Origin: Perkinsus olseni | Taxonomy: Eukaryota > Perkinsozoa > Perkinsida > Perkinsidae | Direction: 5' to 3' | Length of the DNA: 64,000 nucleotides | Assembly (NCBI GenBank): GCA_013115135.1 | Contig: JABANP010000043.1 | Coordinates: 62,001 to 126,000, forward strand | Part shown: positions 10,816 to 22,707 of the stretch, piece by piece | Layout: every line of letters starts with the position of its first letter | Position numbering within the stretch: the first letter of the stretch is position 1 | Program-made: the position numbers and the translations under genes | The notes under the pieces: model-generated | The model's database searches: none | What the model was told of the DNA's origin: nothing | What the model saw: the letters and a program-made list of their open reading frames with translations, nothing else

Positions 10816-11737
10816 TATCGCAGTTCATGTGGCCGATACACTCGGAAGTTCGACTATCGCGAGTGGCGTGAGCAATATCGTCCTTGCTCGCTTGACCACT
10901 ATTTGGCCATACGGACAAGTACTTGTCATTTCGAGCATGAATCTATACTGTGGCCCATAAGTGTTGTCGGCTGTTCTCATGGGAAGAATTGATGTTGCTT
11001 TGATATCGATACAAAGTGTTGCGTTGCAGTGTGCTGCCGTTCCTGCCTTGTTTCCGAGTTATCTTGGCACGAGCTTCGAGCAGCGAGCAAGAATAGAGTA
11101 TGTTTGCCTGCAGTAGTCTGCCCTCATACGAAGCTCAACAATTTCATGAGTACGAGTGCTCATCAGCTCACTTCAAAGGACTAGTGGGCGGCAAAGGATG
11201 ACCTAGTCGACTCACCTGAGTCGATCCTGGCAGAGAGATTTATCTCAGAACGGTTGCTGAGATGCGGCATGGAAAATCAAGCACTGGGTGACCGAGATTC
11301 GCGACGAAACCTTCACCCCCATGCCCAGTCCAAAAGTTCTCTCTAGTCTTCAACAGGAGAGGCTTCAGGCACCAGCCAGCACCCGCCCCTTCGGGAAACG
11401 AGAGACTTCAAGACCGAAATTCTATCACCGATGATATCAGCGACGGAGAGCTCCCACCTGCTCGATAATCGGATCCTCAACAGACAACGGGCAGCTGTGG
11501 CTTCCTCTTCTGTGGGGGAAGAAATGTCGGCTCATTCGCCGCGACTGATTACCGGGATGAAGAAAATAACTGTATCATTCACGGTATTTCAACGCCTGTT
11601 TGCAATTCTGTGGGAGGCATGATCAACGTTGCCTCATACGATGTACCGCTACAACGCTTTCGCTCCAGCTGCGTTGTCAAAGCCACGCCGTTGGCATGAT
11701 ATGAACGCGAACACAAGCAACGGTGTAGAAACGTGAA
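10816..11737. other. No gene recognised
   Basis: Only short unconnected open frames on either strand were seen. The last 35 bases (from 11703) are the 3' flank of the minus-strand gene that follows and are shared with the duplicate at 8853-8943. Confidence 0.5.
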
Positions 11738-13746
11738 TTATCCTCGGACGAGGAGTTTATCAACGCGGCTGGTAAACGCGCCGTCCTCTTCAGTAGGCCA
11801 GTCGTCATACACGGTGAACTTGAGCTGTCGAAGTTTCTCGGGATCCTCGTCGATTCTGCCGGTGTCAGTAAAGGTGTGGAAGATAACGTAGACGTAAGGG
11901 GCGCTGCTTCGACACAAGATGACACGCTCGAGAGTGTAGCCAATCGAGCTACTTTGCTCGAGCGTTTGACGCAGCCACGACACGGGCTCGAGTAGATAGG
12001 AGCTTGGTCGGCCTACTAGATGATAACCGATACAGTAGAAACGATTGGGAGCTAGGACGTGCTGCAGCTCGGTGGCCACACCGTCTGTCCAACAGTGGTC
12101 GTAGAGCAGTACAAAGCCGTTGCAGTCCGAGGGCAGGGTGGAGGTCGAGGAGACCGAGGATGCTAGCTTGTGGCGAGACATCAACTCGACCTCGATGGGG
12201 TCGTCTGACTTCACCAAAAGTCGCCATTGTGGGAAGACCTCGAGGAGTCGGGAGGACCAACAGAGAGAAGGGCCTTCTGTGACCACCACTCTGCTGGAAG
12301 AGGGAAATTCCAACCTACGGACGAAGGCTCGGAGGTACTTGCACAGCGGTATGTCGACACGCTCCTGCTTCTTCGTGTGCTCGACGGTATTTAGATCAAC
12401 AGCCGACAGCCCGACGGCACCAGGCTTGGTGAAGGTAAACTCATCGATCGCCTCATCGAAGGAGACTGCGAGGAAGTAGACCGCTGAGCTCGGGGAGTTG
12501 TAGTTGAACGCCGCCAACGGCTTCCCTCCGCCCGCCGTAACGTACGCGACGAAGCGGAAGAGCTCCTCGTGCTTCCACCTCTCGCCGACGTTGCTGTAGC
12601 TGAAGTTCCACAGCAGCAGTTTTGGCTTCTCGGGCAGCTTCAGGAGGGTCATCAGGTCTTCTCGCAGACCGCTCTTCCGTCGCCCTCGGAGGTGCAGCAT
12701 ACCCTCCTCGCAGCACCACACTATACCGGGTACATCAGCCAACTTCACATCTTCCTCGAGCCAATGACGAGGTCTCGGGATCGAATCCCACAGCATGCAC
12801 ATTTCTCCTGTCGTAAAGACATCCCTGCCCACTTGGCCAAGAGGGGTATGAGGAGCAGTGATGTATGCCTTGTTGATGGCAGCTTTCCTGCACAGGTCGA
12901 AGGCGGCCTCCGCCATCCACCTAGGATACGTCAGGCCGGTGTCCCGCTGCTTCTCGGCCTTCGTGTCGATGCGCTCTGTCCAAAGAGCCTCGCTACCATC
13001 AAGGACCAACCTCGGCAGCCCCGTCGGCTCCAAACCGTCACCGCGCCACGAAATAGCGCTGAGGAACATCATCGGCGAGCTCCTCGGGTTGTGGCGGTAC
13101 CGGAGACAGTCAAGCCACCTTATGTGCAGATCCTTCTGCTGCATCACAACCGACTCGACGTAGTCCTTCACGTTGAACCAATGCTCCAAGGGGAAGGTCT
13201 CCCCGATGCCTCTCATAGAGAACGAGATCGCGAGGACGCACGGCGAGGCCATCAGGCGGCCCTCCAGTAGGAACTTCAGGTCGTCTCGCTTCTTCCGGCC
13301 GGTCTTGTAGCCATCACGCCCGAAGCTGCCGTTGTAGTCGAGGTAGACGCATCGAAGCAGACGACCGTTGAGGTGGTCGTCGATCCCCCCTGCCGGGCGT
13401 AGGAGATCATGAGACGTCCCTTGGACCGTACAGAGCTGGCCGTACTTCTCCAGCATGCCCCTCAGCTGTTGTGGATCGGGATTGGGTATGATGATCGACT
13501 CGGGAGGGACACCAGCGCTATCGATGAGGGCCTCGGTGGTGAGGAGATGGTCCGTGTCGAGAACCAGGCAAGCCGTTCCATTAGCGGTCGTAGCCGATGA
13601 TGCGACCAACCCGGCGATGTAACTGGCAAGGGGTGGGTTGGGTGGTGGCGCCGACTGCCGCCTTACCTGTTGATGCGCTTCTTCAAGGCCTTTTCTGGTG
13701 CATAGGGCAAGCCCGTGGTCTTCAGCCGTGAGAGATCAGAGGCCAT
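11738..13746 (-). CDS. Orphan 654-residue protein with Rossmann-like N-terminus
   Basis: Exon 1 is 13746-13667 and exon 2 is 13622-11738, separated by a 44-bp GT-AG intron in correct phase. The protein starts MASDLSRLKTTGLPYAPEK. The N-terminal third has LVLDTDHLLTTEALIDSAGV, IIIPNPDP and CVYLDYNGSFG followed by a helix and CVLAISFSMRG. This order resembles a class I methyltransferase-like alpha/beta fold, with LDYN in the place of the usual acidic/aromatic motif IV. That is a suggestion, not an identification. The remaining 400 residues match nothing I know. The 1.9-kb second exon is open without a single break. The last 17 codons and 3' flank were copied to 8853-8943. Confidence 0.75.
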
Positions 13747-13863
13747 CGGTGTGAGAGGCGCTGTGATAGTTTTATGCTACTCCCCCACTGTCAACCCAAA
13801 AACCGCACTGAGAGTGATCAAGTATAATATACGAAATTGTACGGCATGCGAAGTAGAACTTGG

Positions 13864-14284
13864 CTACATTAACTTCGGCCCCTCCTCGTCATCGTCAACC
13901 GTCGCGCGCCCCGAAATACCCCTCAAGGGCTCCGCCTTCCGGTCCCATGCCCTCTCGACCAGCAGCCTAGCATCGGGGTCGTCGTCGGGCGGATGCCGCC
14001 CCTCTCGGTTTCCGAGCAGCGGCCCTCTGTGACACCGCCTGTAGGGTATTGCAGAACTGCACTCCCTTCTCCTCCAACAGCTCCCGTAGAAGTACCAGAT
14101 CACACACTATCGTGGGGTCCTGAGAGGAAGGAGGGAGTGTAGGGCCGGGTGTAGGGGTAGTATCATAATGTGTATATCGATTCATCGAACTTGGTCTCTG
14201 CTCGTATTCATATAGTGATTGCCTTTCGTTCGAATTATGGGTCATCCCTCTATCATACGAGCTAGAGACGAGCCCAGAGGCCAT
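13864..14284 (-). CDS. Small charged hypothetical protein (one frame break)
   Basis: From the ATG at 14284 (MASGLVSSSYDRG) the frame runs through a Tyr/Asn/Pro-rich part and a helix (VLLRELLEEKGVQFCNTLQ). It then continues in the +1 frame as GRHPPDDDPDARLLVERAW to a stop at 13864. The switch coincides with a G4 run near 14000, so one extra base is the simplest explanation. That gives about 139 residues. No domain was recognised. It lies between the orphan 654-residue gene and the SLX4-like gene, all on the minus strand. Confidence 0.4.
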
Positions 14285-14495
14285 TCGCACATAAAGTGGC
14301 ACATAGCACAATAATGTCTATCTCTATCACTGGATTATTATAATCTTCCAATCACATACGGCTATTGTTTTTTATAGTAATCGAAACCTCGCATGCATAC
14401 ACCGGGCGAAAAAATATCAGGGCAAATGCTGAAAACACGATTCTTCCAAGATTTTGCGGTGCAGCGTAAGTAGTTTATACATTAATGAGAGATTA

Positions 14496-16918
14496 CTATT
14501 GTTTAATAGCTCCGGGATCACCGACCTGCTCCTTGAGACGCGTCGAGAGGTCGGTGAGGTCGATGGTCTCGAACAGCAGCATCCGTTGCCACATCTCTGT
14601 ATCCTTCCGTATGGCGTGGACTAGTGCCAGCTTATTTGCCCTCCGCTTCTCCTCGGCTTCTCGTTTTTTCTCTGACCACAACAGAGGCTGAGCAGAGCAC
14701 GTCAGCTGCTACCTCGCCTGCCTTCCTTCGTCTTCTTCGGGGACCTCTTCAGCCGCTTCCTCTTCGGAGGCTCTGCCACGACAAGACTGTCATTCAGTGC
14801 TCCTGCGCCTCCCACCTCGATGTACCTGAGGAGCTCATCACCGGCGAGGGCGGCAACGGGCGTCCCTACCAGGCAATCTCGGTGAGGGTCCTCACCATAT
14901 TCCCCCGGCTGGAGGTCCCAGAGGCCACCTTCAGGCCGAAAAACGACATCCACCGCTTCAACTCATCATCGCCGAGCTTCTCCCACTCCATCGCACCCAG
15001 AACAGATCTTCCGGCTCGGGCGTCCGCGCCGTCCTCGACCGGTGCCCCTGACCCCGGAGGAGGGGTGTCACTGGCGGCCGTCTCCCCGAGGGCATCCTGC
15101 GAGCCACCGCCGACAAGGACCGCATCGGCCATGCTGTCTTCCATCATGAAGACGTCCTCGTCGTCGTTGGCTGCTGCTGTTGCCTCGTCATCCCCATACG
15201 ACAGGGTTGTTGAGTCAGAGCCCGTCGGGGCCTCGGGGACGCCAAGGCTCGCCAGAGACAATCGACAACTCTTCCATGTACCATTGGCCCATCGACTCAC
15301 ATCAGACCCCCTCCTCATAGCCCCCAGGGCCTTCACGCGCTCCACTAGAGGGAGGGAGGAAAGCCAGTCGTCGCCACCACCAGCTGCCCCACCACGGCTG
15401 TGCTCCGCCGTCGCCTCGGGCGTGCCCGGCCGGCTGCTACCGGAGAGGCACTGGATATCGTCATCATCGCTCCGAGGGCAGGGGTGGCTGGTCTGCTGGT
15501 TCTCCTCCGTTGTCATCCTCGCCAAGGAGGGACATCTCATCGGCACTGACTTCGATGACCGGCGAGGACGGCAGGAGGTCGAGGTCGGCAAAGTCGAAGT
15601 CCTGACTGCTGCCCTCCTGCTGCAGAGTGGCTGAGGTGGCCTCGCTGTAGCGCAGGTGGACAGGACCCTCATTATCCGACACCATCTCGTTGGGCGTGAG
15701 GGGCGGATAGGCTCCGGCAGAGGCGAGGCAGGAGGCTCATCATCGAGCATCACCTCCGTCTCATCGACAGCCCCGCCAGCCTCCCTCGCCCTCCACAGGC
15801 TCCTCCTGCTCACAGAAATCCGTCATCGCCATATTCCTGGCGAGTGCCGATTCCCCAGTCGTCGCGGACTCCTCCTCCTTTGCCCCAGCCGGCGACGGCC
15901 TCGGGCGGGACTGCTTCGGGAAGAGCTTCTGGAGGTACCGCTCTACAGCCTCCACCGAGACGCCCCTCGCCTTGTTCTTCAGCACTCCCTCGTGGAGGCG
16001 GGTGAGGAACTCAATCGAGAAGATGGCGCCGCGCTCAAGATCTTTCTTAGTATCTGATGAATGCTCTTCTCACGCTTGCCGCGAGATCACCCCCGAGCCT
16101 ACAGACGAGCGGGTTGAGATGGGAGCAGAGGAGATCCTCTAGCTCATCCTTGGTCGCGACCAGCTCCGTCGAGGAGAGGACGAAGAGCTCATCGAAGTCC
16201 TCGGAGAAGCCCGGCACGGCAGGGTAGTTGGAGAGGTGGGGCGCGTGTTGGCCCAAGACTTTAGGGAAGGGGCTCGGCAGGCCGTCCTAAAGAGGGCTGA
16301 TCAGCTCCAGAGGAGGGGGCATCCTCACCAGGCACGGCAACGCTGGGATGGACGAGGCGTTGTCCCCAGAGGTACTAGGGCCATCGACCGGCTGAGGAGA
16401 TGGTCCATAACAGTCGAGGGCCTCCTACTCCTCCAACTCACCGGCTTGACTCCATTCGACGGCACGGTGAGGTCCTCAAGGCAGTACATACTGATCCTGC
16501 CCATCATCCGAATGATGGCCGCCTCTCTGTCACCCACCGCTAGACTGCTGCTGCAGCTGCTGCTCGTTGCCGGCCGCCGCCACCGCTCCTCCGACTTCAC
16601 CTGCTTCTCGGCTGAGTCCTGCGAGAGGTCGACCACGGCACCCTCGGGTCGGGAGGGAGACGATGCCTCCTCATCCCCACCCAGGAGGTAGCCAGGGACC
16701 TCGTGGAGGACGTTGAGCAACCTCTCCTTCTCGAGTTGGAGCCTACCACCACAGCAGCTCATCACCATCGTCAACCCCTCCCCCAATTATCAAGCCCACG
16801 TTGCTATCTTCCTATCAGCCGTGACGATCCTCCTTTTGAGCAGTTCGACCTCCGCAGTCGTCCATGCACCGCCGGCGTCTTTTGGCTTGAAGTACTTGGT
16901 GATGTCGTCTTGGTCCAT
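14496..16918 (-). CDS. SLX4-like structure-specific nuclease scaffold with N-terminal PIP box
   Basis: The last exons (to 14870, 14825-14713, 14671-14496; introns 44 and 41 bp) end in a domain matching the SLX4 conserved C-terminal domain: AIRKDTEMWQRMLLFETIDL then TDLSTRLKE. It is preceded by a SAP-like helix pair (WEKLGDDELKRWMSFFGLK) and a Lys/Arg-rich stretch. SLX4 binds the SLX1 nuclease through this domain to cut branched DNA. The first exons (16918-16800, 16742-16442, 16391-16329, 16286-16074) start MDQDDITKYFKPK, a canonical PCNA-interacting box (QxxIxxYF), and then a coiled coil. The middle, 16073-15450, has uncertain joins: apparent one-base breaks near 15770 (G4), 15690 and 15468 (CCC T CGG). 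The acidic linker is poorly conserved in this family anyway. Confidence 0.66.
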
Positions 16919-17756
16919 ATCCAGCTCGTCCAGGCACTTCGAGGCAGGCCTCGATTCTTCCGTCTAGCTGCTTTCCGCGGGGGCATCGGTCAAGTACTTT
17001 CAGAAGGCTGCTGGAGCTTGAGGCTCACGACGAATTGCTATTAGATAGAAATATGAGGACAAAACCTGCGGGGCTGTTCGATGGGTCTCCGATATCCACG
17101 CGCAAGGGCAGCGGCATGATGATTGTGAAACAAGACTTCCTGTGAGGATGATGATGCAGTGAGAATATTGAAAACGGTAATGAAAAGGTGCTTAGAGGTG
17201 GTACCGACGAGGGCCGCTATTAAACAGCAGCAGCATCGCCGCCAGAGTCATCCTCCGACCCTCCCGACTCCCCAACCCTCTTCAATCGACCGAGATCGAG
17301 GCGCGCCTTCCGAAGATGACCCGATCCTGATCCGCTGTGACCTGAGTAGCATGACTGAGCAGGGGAGGGAGGGACTAGACAACCCACTGGGCGTCACTTA
17401 CCCTTGAGCAGGGACGCCACCGGCTCCGGCTTGTCGTCGAGGGTGGTACTGCCAAAGCTATCACCGAGGCTCCTTTGGCCGGCGGAGGAGGACATCGAGG
17501 TCCTCAGTTGAGGGGCCATCACCGAGGATGACTGTGAGTTGAGGGAGAAGATCGAAGACTGTCGCCTGAAGAGGGACGTCGAGACGAGGCGGCCTGACTA
17601 GCACTACTGGTCGTAATCTGTCGGGGACTCTGGGTTGACCCGGTCTGTTGGGCTCATGTCCAGCGATCTTGCCCGAAAATCTTCGGTATCTACGTCGCTG
17701 CCTGCACATGACAAGTTGACCTCCACAGTAGGAGAGATACGCCTTAGGATACCTAC
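16919..17756. other. Spacer with weak coding signal
   Basis: Between the SLX4-like start and the phosphatase gene no complete gene was found. Minus-strand frames at 17461-17817 (IDIGRYPKAYLSYCGG; VEVNLSCAGSDVDTEDF) look coding and may be 3' exons of the histidine phosphatase gene. I could not fix the splice sites. 17040-17400 shows nothing. Confidence 0.35.
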
Positions 17757-19914
17757 CTATATCAATGGTAAGATTCTCCTCATCTCCTTCGCTCGCCTGT
17801 GGCTTGTAGCCGGGCACCCGTAAGGAGGCTGAGAGAAGACAGCGTCAACGACAACCACGGGGACAATACTGGATGACTCCCCATCGACCACTGGCCGACT
17901 GACCACGAGGGAGAAGGCCGAGACTACCGCTACGGACGGAGCGATGGCACGCAGGTGAACTTGAGAACGATGCCCAGGGGCAGGGGAGTTACTACAACGG
18001 GATGGCCTCTCGGTGACGGTCTCGGCATAGTCGCTGGTGGGGGAGGAGGGCTCCTCGTGGGGGTATCGACCCGATGCCACATCGAAGCCTGACCACCACA
18101 ACAACAACATCGGGATGAGACGACTGTGGACCATAAGGAGATGAAGACGAAAGGAGAAATGAAGGAACCACTCCCAGCAGGTTGGGGTGTTCTGAAGAGG
18201 TGCTCGCGAGCGACGATAGGGCACGGAGGCATCCCTAGGCAGGTTGGTTCGCATAGCAGTAGGGTTGCCGGTGGGCGCCATCTCACCCTCGTTAACGAGT
18301 TGCGGGACTTTCTGTACTTCCGCCAGGAGCATATCGTTGGTGAGGACATGAGGGGCAAAATGGATCCACTCCTCGTTGACGAGAGAGGGTCGCCAAGGAC
18401 AGGCACACCGAACCTGAAAGTATCCACCCAGGTTCGACCCCAGCACCCAGCACTTTCTCCTCACCCAATGGTAGTTGTCAGAAATAAGGCCGGTAGTGGG
18501 GTCCCGTCTCGAATAGTGAACGACCATGCCATTGTAGATCTGAACCGATCGAGCAACCAGCTCAACGCAGTAGAGGAGGACTCCTCGACGCCATGGAGGG
18601 CCCGAGACTCCCGGAGAGCGGCAGCCGGCGAAGGCGGTTACCTTGAAGGTCGGCTCGTGAGGGTGGAGTCTTCTCCGACGAGACCGAGATCGGCTACTTC
18701 GGTGGACTTCGAACCCCTCGCTGAAGTCAGCTGAAAAATGGAAATATTCGACCTTGAAGCGGGGCTGTGATGACGGCGGGTGCCTACTTTGCCGCTTTCT
18801 CTCCACCAGCGCTCTGAAGGCCTTAATAACACCACCGTGGCAGACTATGATGACCCTCAGCCCAGCACTGCCCTTTTGGAGATGCTTTATCACGCTCTCA
18901 ACCCTCAGACACAAGTTGGCGATACCTGGCGGGGGCCGATAGTGGTGAGTATACGACAATCTCATCGTGAGTATGATGATATCAACGTCATGGAACGTAG
19001 CACCACCATGTCTAGTCGAGATTATTCGAGTTAGTGCGGCTACTACAAGAAGGAGGATGAGGAGTTCTCTCAAGTTATAAGTTTTCCGGTCTAAAAACCG
19101 TCCTTTCATGGACCGCTGGTCATCCTTGACTAAATTTCCTGATCTTTCAACCTGTTAAATTCCCTTGTCTGATCTTTGATCCGCCTCGCACGGCCAGCGA
19201 CGAGAATATCTTCCTATCCAGACGACGGCGGAGGCGACCTACTCTCTCCGCCGCTGGGCTGGAAGTAGAAGCTGTCCCTATCCTGTCGCTCTATCTCATC
19301 CGCATGCTCTCGTCGCCTCTCCATCTTCGACTTGTTGGCCAGCACGCCGCGGTCCCTCTCCCTGAGAGGGGCTGATGATAATTACCACCGGACAGGAAGG
19401 CTCTTCCGGGCCCCCCCTTGCAGATTGGCATTCACCACCGCTCCCGCTCGCCCAATAGCAACGAGTACGAGACTGAGGAGCTGGTGATCACCTCAAGAAG
19501 ATCTCAGTCCTCCACTCAGCCTCCTGGATGTGGAGGTAGGCGGCTGTCTCCATGGCCCTGATGTACTCGCTGGTAAGACAGATATCGAAGGCTTCTCCTA
19601 AACACAAGGGCGGTGGCAGTGAGGGCGTCGAGCCTTCCTCCTACCAACGTTGTCTTTGATCCACTCGCCAGCCGCCTCCGCCTGAGCCCGGCCTCTGTCC
19701 GTCAGGCGGTACTTGGAGTTGTGGCGGGCCCTGAATCCGCTGGTCCAGGGGTTTGGTACGTCCCCCTGCTGCGCCTGATGATGACGAGGACGATGCCTGC
19801 TACCACTACGACGAGACCAACCATTTTCTGTGCGAGGTTGCCTTCGCTTTCTCCATGACGGACGAGGATAAGATCAACTGGCATGTTCTTGTAGGCTAGA
19901 CGCCAGGAGGCCAT
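17757..19914 (-). CDS. Histidine phosphatase (phosphoglycerate-mutase superfamily)
   Basis: Exon 1 from 19914 reads MASWRLAYKNMPVDLILVRH and then GESEGN: the RHG catalytic motif with its phospho-accepting histidine. Later exons carry KYRLTDRGRAQAEAAGEW, SEYIRAMETA, ERDRGVLANKSK, FYFQPSGGES and VIIVCHGGVIKAF (second catalytic histidine), in family order. A 317-bp intron (19242-18926) is the longest in this gene. After the catalytic core, YNGMVVHYSRRDPTTG and HVLTNDMLLAEVQKVPQL extend the protein. Introns are short elsewhere; the exact 3' end is uncertain, and the stop near 17757 belongs to the longest open frame. Substrate unknown. The gene begins 95 bp after the AP-3 sigma stop. Confidence 0.7.
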
Positions 19915-20009
19915 GGTGAGGAGGTACTATAAAGACAGTCCCCTCTCAAACTGCCAACCACCCGCGAACTCGAATCCAGTGTCGGGAAACACGGACGCCT
20001 AGAAGCATG

Positions 20010-20710
20010 CTAGGATGGGAGCTTGGAAGCCTCCCGCAGTGCCATCTGGATGGTATCGATATTTGACTCCAACACCATACCCCCCATCACCACCTCATCC
20101 AGGACGTAGTTTGCCTGATCATCACCAACAGCAGCAGCATCGAGGGGACCTCTTGAGGATACTACCTTATCGAAGTGATAGACCAAGTCGAGCTCACATA
20201 CGGTGTCGAAGGCGAAGTCCAGAGCCTGCCAGCACTACCCCTACCCCACGGTCACTCACGCCAGCAGCAGTGGTGATTGAAGCGGGGCGAAGAGGGCTCA
20301 CCTGGACGAAAACCTGTATCAAGTCCAGGATGGCGAGGTCGCTTTCCGTCTCGTCAACGATGAAGGCGAAGTACAGCGTAGCGAAGTGCCTGAGGAGGGC
20401 AGCAGGCGTGGTCGTCTCGACCACCCTTGCGGACCTGTAAACAACTCGGAGCTTCCTATCGCCTGATGACTTCCTTCCGTCGCTCAGCTCCGAGAGGTCC
20501 TCCGACACGACACAGCAGCAGCGGTCATCCGGTCTGAGGTGGTCCGAGGCATACCGCAGCGAGGGGGGCGGAGGAGGGATCCCACCTGGCCTTGAGGAGG
20601 CGGTGGACCCTATCGATGAGAGGCTGGCGTCTGGGGAGAGGCAGGCCGGTGTAGAACCTAGCAAGCCTCGTCTTACCGGTGTTGTTGAAGACGAGGACGG
20701 CGAGGATCAT
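20010..20710 (-). CDS. AP3S: AP-3 clathrin-adaptor complex, sigma subunit
   Basis: Exons on the minus strand are 20710-20586, 20533-20435, 20389-20302, 20225-20166 and 20114-20010. GT-AG introns are 45-76 bp and all phases close to 158 residues. Signature blocks are MILAVLVFNNTGKTRLARFY, HFATLYFAFIVDETESDLAI, LDLIQVFVQ, DTVCELDLVYHFDK and VLDEVVMGGMVLESN, which follow AP-3 sigma rather than AP-1/2 sigma. The human protein is about 193 residues; the C-terminal tail is shorter here. The subunit helps sort cargo from endosomes to lysosome-related compartments. No frame breaks. Confidence 0.92.
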
Positions 20711-20873
20711 CGAGCGAAAACAACAACAACAGACTCTCCTCCGCGATGGAAGCAGACGATAACTCGGGCCTCTACGAGTAGCGGAAATTGTGGTAGTAAT
20801 TAAGACAATCGTCATAAGAGGTGCACTTCCTCCTTGAACAACTCTCCCGCCCCGCAGTGCCTCCAAGGCGATC

Positions 20874-22502
20874 TCAACCTATAACAGAAGCCGCGGGGGT
20901 GACCGATGCAGGCGGCTGAGGACGGCAGACCACCTCATCCCGAGCCCACTCGGCCTCCTCCTTAGTCCTCGCCTCCAACAACGGCATCTGCTGCAGGGTC
21001 GAATGAACCCCCAGGTCGGCCAGTCGACGCACCAGCTCCGACCCTCCACTCGAGGAGGACGTCAAGGCGATGACCACTGAGGAGGGAAGTGCAGCAGCAG
21101 CGACCATCCGCTGGTTATTACTGTGGGCGAATCGACCCAAGCGCAGCTCCGTGTGAACTCGGGTGTCCAGTAGAACTCGGAGATCCCGAGCTATGGCAGC
21201 TGACAGATCGACATCATCGGTGACGGACTCGACGGAGAAGAGGGCCTCCAGAAGCCTCAGACAGGGGAGGTGGTCGGGCCCGTGGTGGAGGCAGGAGTTG
21301 AGGAGGCAATGGATGGTACAGTCTCGGAGGGGCTGAGCAGAGAGGAAGCCTGCCGAGGAGCGGAGACGAAAGGCAGCCGAAATGGGTCACTGATAAATTG
21401 AAGGATGGGGCTGTCGGTAGCGAGCGTGATCCACCGTCACGCCGAAGACACCATGCAGTTGAACAGAGTTGAGGAGCTCACATCATCAACACCATCATCG
21501 CCCTGCTTGCTGATCCATTCCGTCATCAGCTCCGCAGCAGCCCTCATGAGGGTCTCCTGAGGGCTGCCCTCCCCTCCCGTCGGTGGGGCGTGCATACAGC
21601 GCTCCACTAGGGCTGGGGCGAAAGTTCTACTCAAAGCGGAGGGCCTGGGGGAGGAAAGCGCATCAGATGGTGACGAGGCTTCGGCAGCTCACCGGGAAGG
21701 ATTCTCCCGTCGGCTCTCCATGGCGCTGAGTACACTGATTGCCCTCGTGCAGATCTTCTCGGACACCCCTGCCGTGGCGCCGAGTAGTGACGCAAGAGTG
21801 TCTGCGGAGGGAGGCGGAGAGGGAGTGATTGATTGTTGTTGAGCTCTAGTCCGCGTAGCGCAAACACTATTTATTGAGCGCATACTGATTCCCTGGGTAT
21901 CTAGCGATAATGACAGAGTATGCTGAAGACCCAAACTACTCGGCCGAGCGAACGCCTCCCGGCTCGCTGTCATCGAAAGATATCCACTTGCCAGAATGAG
22001 AACAGCAGCAGCAGCGGTCCTGAGGGAATCCTAGTGCCCTTCCCGTTTCACTACCTTCCAAGTGCTTATTTCGTTGTTGATAGCCAGTGTTGTTGACCTT
22101 CTGCCGCAGTGCAACGAGACCTCTCTCGACCTCCTCATCATCGCCCTCCTCTCTGACCCGCTGCAGATAGGCCACCACCTCCTCCACGGAGGCCTCGTGA
22201 AGCTCCGACGGCGTCAGCGATCGCGTGGGGTGGGCATCTTCCGGCGGAAGATCGTCGCCCTTCAACCTCGGATATTGTGCCTTCAGGACAGCCACCTCCT
22301 CCCGTTGCAGTTCCAGCAGGTACCGAGCTAGGGAATGGGCATCCAGGCCGCGGTACGATACTGACTCTGGGCCGGTCTTGGAGGCAGCAGCCTCGAGGAC
22401 TGCCTGAGGGGGGACGATAGGGCTAACAGCAGGAGAAGGGGGTCCTACCTTGACTTCTGCTATTTTATGATGGAGCTGGAGTAGGTCCGGATGGCCCTCC
22501 AC
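20874..22502 (-). CDS. Unrecognised multi-exon alpha-helical protein
   Basis: The ATG at 22502 starts MEGHPDLLQLHHKIAEVK, followed by a short GT-AG intron and a helical, Glu-rich exon (HSLARYLLELQREEVAVLK; SVEEVVAYLQRVREEG). Further coding pieces are LASLLGATAGVSEKICTRAI near 21780, ALVERCMHAPPTGGEG near 21600, and a long 3' exon (CTIHCLLNSCLHHGPDHLP; LRVLLDTRVHTELRLGRFA; MVAAAALPSSVVIALTSSS) ending at 20874. Repeated helix pairs suggest an alpha-solenoid. The joins between 22000 and 21300 were not resolved. Family unknown. Confidence 0.45.
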
Positions 22503-22707
22503 TTCGATAATACTATGACAACAAACAGACTAAGAAGGACTAAGGTGAGCTTACAGGACAAGACCCTACGGGGGCATTGCTGGCCTCTCAACAGCGCTAG
22601 GATGGAGACTGCAGCCCATAGCCCTCTTCCTTATAACCTCTATCTCGAGGGCGGTGCTGCAGCAGGACTACTGTTACCCAACACTATAAGGGACCACATG
22701 AAACTTT

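Noticed and set aside
12569..13270. 233-codon plus-strand ORF
   Set aside because: Lies wholly within the long minus-strand exon 11738-13622 and has no domain.
14624..15634. 336-codon plus-strand ORF
   Set aside because: Antisense to the SLX4-like exons; low-complexity Ser/Pro/Arg composition typical of a shadow frame.
18126..18734. 202-codon plus-strand ORF
   Set aside because: Opposite the phosphatase gene; no motif and poor composition.
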